From NCBI RefSeq assembly GCF_001509475.1, contig NZ_LLZG01000406.1, positions 1 through 40,789 on the forward strand: 40,789 nt of DNA, read 5' to 3'. Source of the DNA: Streptomyces regalis. GTDB lineage: Bacteria > Actinomycetota > Actinomycetes > Streptomycetales > Streptomycetaceae. Positions 39,930 to 40,789 of this stretch are shown piece by piece. The notes under the pieces were generated by a model, which was not told where the DNA came from, ran no database searches, and saw only the letters and a list, made by a program, of their open reading frames with translations. Every line of letters begins with the position of its first letter. Positions within the stretch are counted from its first letter, which is position 1. Position numbers and translations under genes: made by a program.

Positions 39930-40789
39930 CTACGGTTTTGTGGTGGGGCGGGGCCGCGCCGGGGGGTGTGTGTCCTCGGTCGGGCGGTTGGGGCTGGGGA
40001 GAAGGCGCTGTTTCTTGACGCCCGCCGCTGCGGGCGGACACCCCCCGGCACGTCCCCTTCCCGCCGTACGCGGCTGTGGCACCAGTTTCGGCAGTGCGTG
40101 CGGCAGCGCTCCGTACCACAGGCGTGCCACCGTGTAGCCGAACGCCAGGCAGAGGATGCCGCCCACCGCGTCCAGCCAGAAGTGGTTGGCCGTCGCGACG
40201 ATCACCAGCAGTGTCGCCGTGGGGTACAGGACGCCCAGGACGCGTACCCAGGGGATCCGCGCCAGGGCGAAGATCGTCAGGCCCGACCAGACGGACCAGC
40301 CGATGTGCATCGACGGCATCGCGGCGTACTGGTTCGACATGTTCTTCAGGTCGCCCGAGGCCATCGAACCCCAGGTGTCGTGGACCATCACCGTGTCGAT
40401 GAAGCCGCCGTTGCTCATCAGCCGTGGGGGAGCGAGCGGATACAGGTAGTAACCGACCAGGGCCACACCTGTGGTGGCGAACAGGACCAGGCGGGTCGCC
40501 GCGTAGCGGCCGGGGTGGCTGCGGTAGAGCCAGACCAGGACGGCCAGGGTGACGATGAAGTGCAGCGTGGCGTAGTAGTAGTTCATGCCGACGATGAGCC
40601 AAGTCGCCGAGTTCACGGCGTGGTTGATCGACTCCTCGACGGCGATGCCGAGGTGGTGCTCCAGCTTCCAGAGCCAGTCGGCGTTGCTGAGCGCCTCGGC
40701 CCTCTGTTCCGGTACCGCATTGCGGATCAGTGAGTACGTCCAGTAACTCACCGCGATCAGCAGGATCTCGAACCAGAGGCGGGGGCGGC
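39930..40789 (-). CDS. PAP2-superfamily membrane protein (5' partial) with repeat-derived C-terminal tail
   Basis: The frame is open to the window edge (FEILLIAVSYWTYSLIRNAVPEQ is already coding), so the N-terminus is missing; about 286 residues are seen. Five hydrophobic helices are present. A PSMHIGWSVW motif and a later ANHFWLDAVGGI give the two catalytic histidines and Asp of the PAP2 (inositolphosphotransferase-like) type. The first lysine-arginine motif is poorly kept, which fits the AUR1/Ipt1-like branch. Probable roles are lipid-phosphate hydrolysis or phospho-head-group transfer. After PKLVPQPR the last 45 or so residues (GRAGGCPPAAAGVKK, TEDTHPPARPRPTTKP) come from dispersed intergenic repeat DNA and are not part of the family fold. 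It converges with glnE. Confidence 0.85.
   Translation of the reverse strand, partial: RPRLWFEILLIAVSYWTYSLIRNAVPEQRAEALSNADWLWKLEHHLGIAVEESINHAVNSATWLIVGMNYYYATLHFIVTLAVLVWLYRSHPGRYAATRLVLFATTGVALVGYYLYPLAPPRLMSNGGFIDTVMVHDTWGSMASGDLKNMSNQYAAMPSMHIGWSVWSGLTIFALARIPWVRVLGVLYPTATLLVIVATANHFWLDAVGGILCLAFGYTVARLWYGALPHALPKLVPQPRTAGRGRAGGCPPAAAGVKKQRLLPSPNRPTEDTHPPARPRPTTKP

Overview
The base composition, GTG starts, gene content and gene order all point to a Streptomyces chromosome (core-region DNA, not a plasmid or phage). The glnA2-glnE neighbourhood resembles the one I know from S. coelicolor. The window is ordinary core and accessory genome: I see no rRNA, tRNA, CRISPR array, insertion sequence or integrated element.

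Layout. (1) 1-2.9 kb: the 3' part of an Rsm22-type ribosome-assembly methyltransferase, a small basic/acidic protein, a TetR regulator with two copies of a palindromic operator, and a stand-alone prim-pol domain protein. (2) 2.9-11.5 kb: an iron/heme island. A FecCD-type permease and its ATPase, the EfeO-EfeB-EfeU ferrous-iron/deferrochelatase system with a trailing lipoprotein, and a heme oxygenase each sit behind a DmdR1/IdeR-type iron box (7190, 9264, 11438). Two of these boxes share the same 18 bases. A PhzF-like gene carrying a palindromic repeat inside its coding sequence, and an unknown membrane protein, lie between them. (3) 11.5-18.6 kb: methionine aminopeptidase, an EntS-like MFS carrier, a frameshifted sialidase with a (TCCC)5 tract, an F420:NADP oxidoreductase, an M50 protease and several hypothetical proteins. 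(4) 18.6-25.5 kb: a large AfsR/SARP-type regulator facing a two-gene DrrAB-like ABC exporter. The exporter promoter carries 7-base direct repeats at 11-base spacing, the hallmark of SARP binding sites, so the regulator and exporter may form a local circuit. An MFS carrier follows. (5) 25.5-30.3 kb: an endonuclease/exonuclease/phosphatase-family membrane protein, a TetR-MFS (DHA2) pair with its own palindrome, and panB with a strong terminator. (6) 30.3-34.2 kb: a degraded S53 peptidase gene, a DUF305-DUF3105 secreted/membrane pair, and the nitric-oxide pair nsrR-hmpA with a clear NsrR-like palindrome before hmpA. (7) 34.4-40.8 kb: glnA2 (glutamine-synthetase-like), a VOC protein, a repeat-rich 0.5 kb gap, glnE (GS adenylyltransferase), and the 3' part of a PAP2-family membrane protein.

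Functional themes are iron and heme acquisition, NO detoxification, drug efflux under TetR and SARP control, and nitrogen/polyamine metabolism. The points most worth a second look are the (TCCC)5 tract that puts the sialidase out of frame by exactly one repeat unit, the SARP-like heptamers in front of the ABC exporter, the lipoprotein gene nested in the end of efeU, and the dispersed repeats that have entered two coding sequences.
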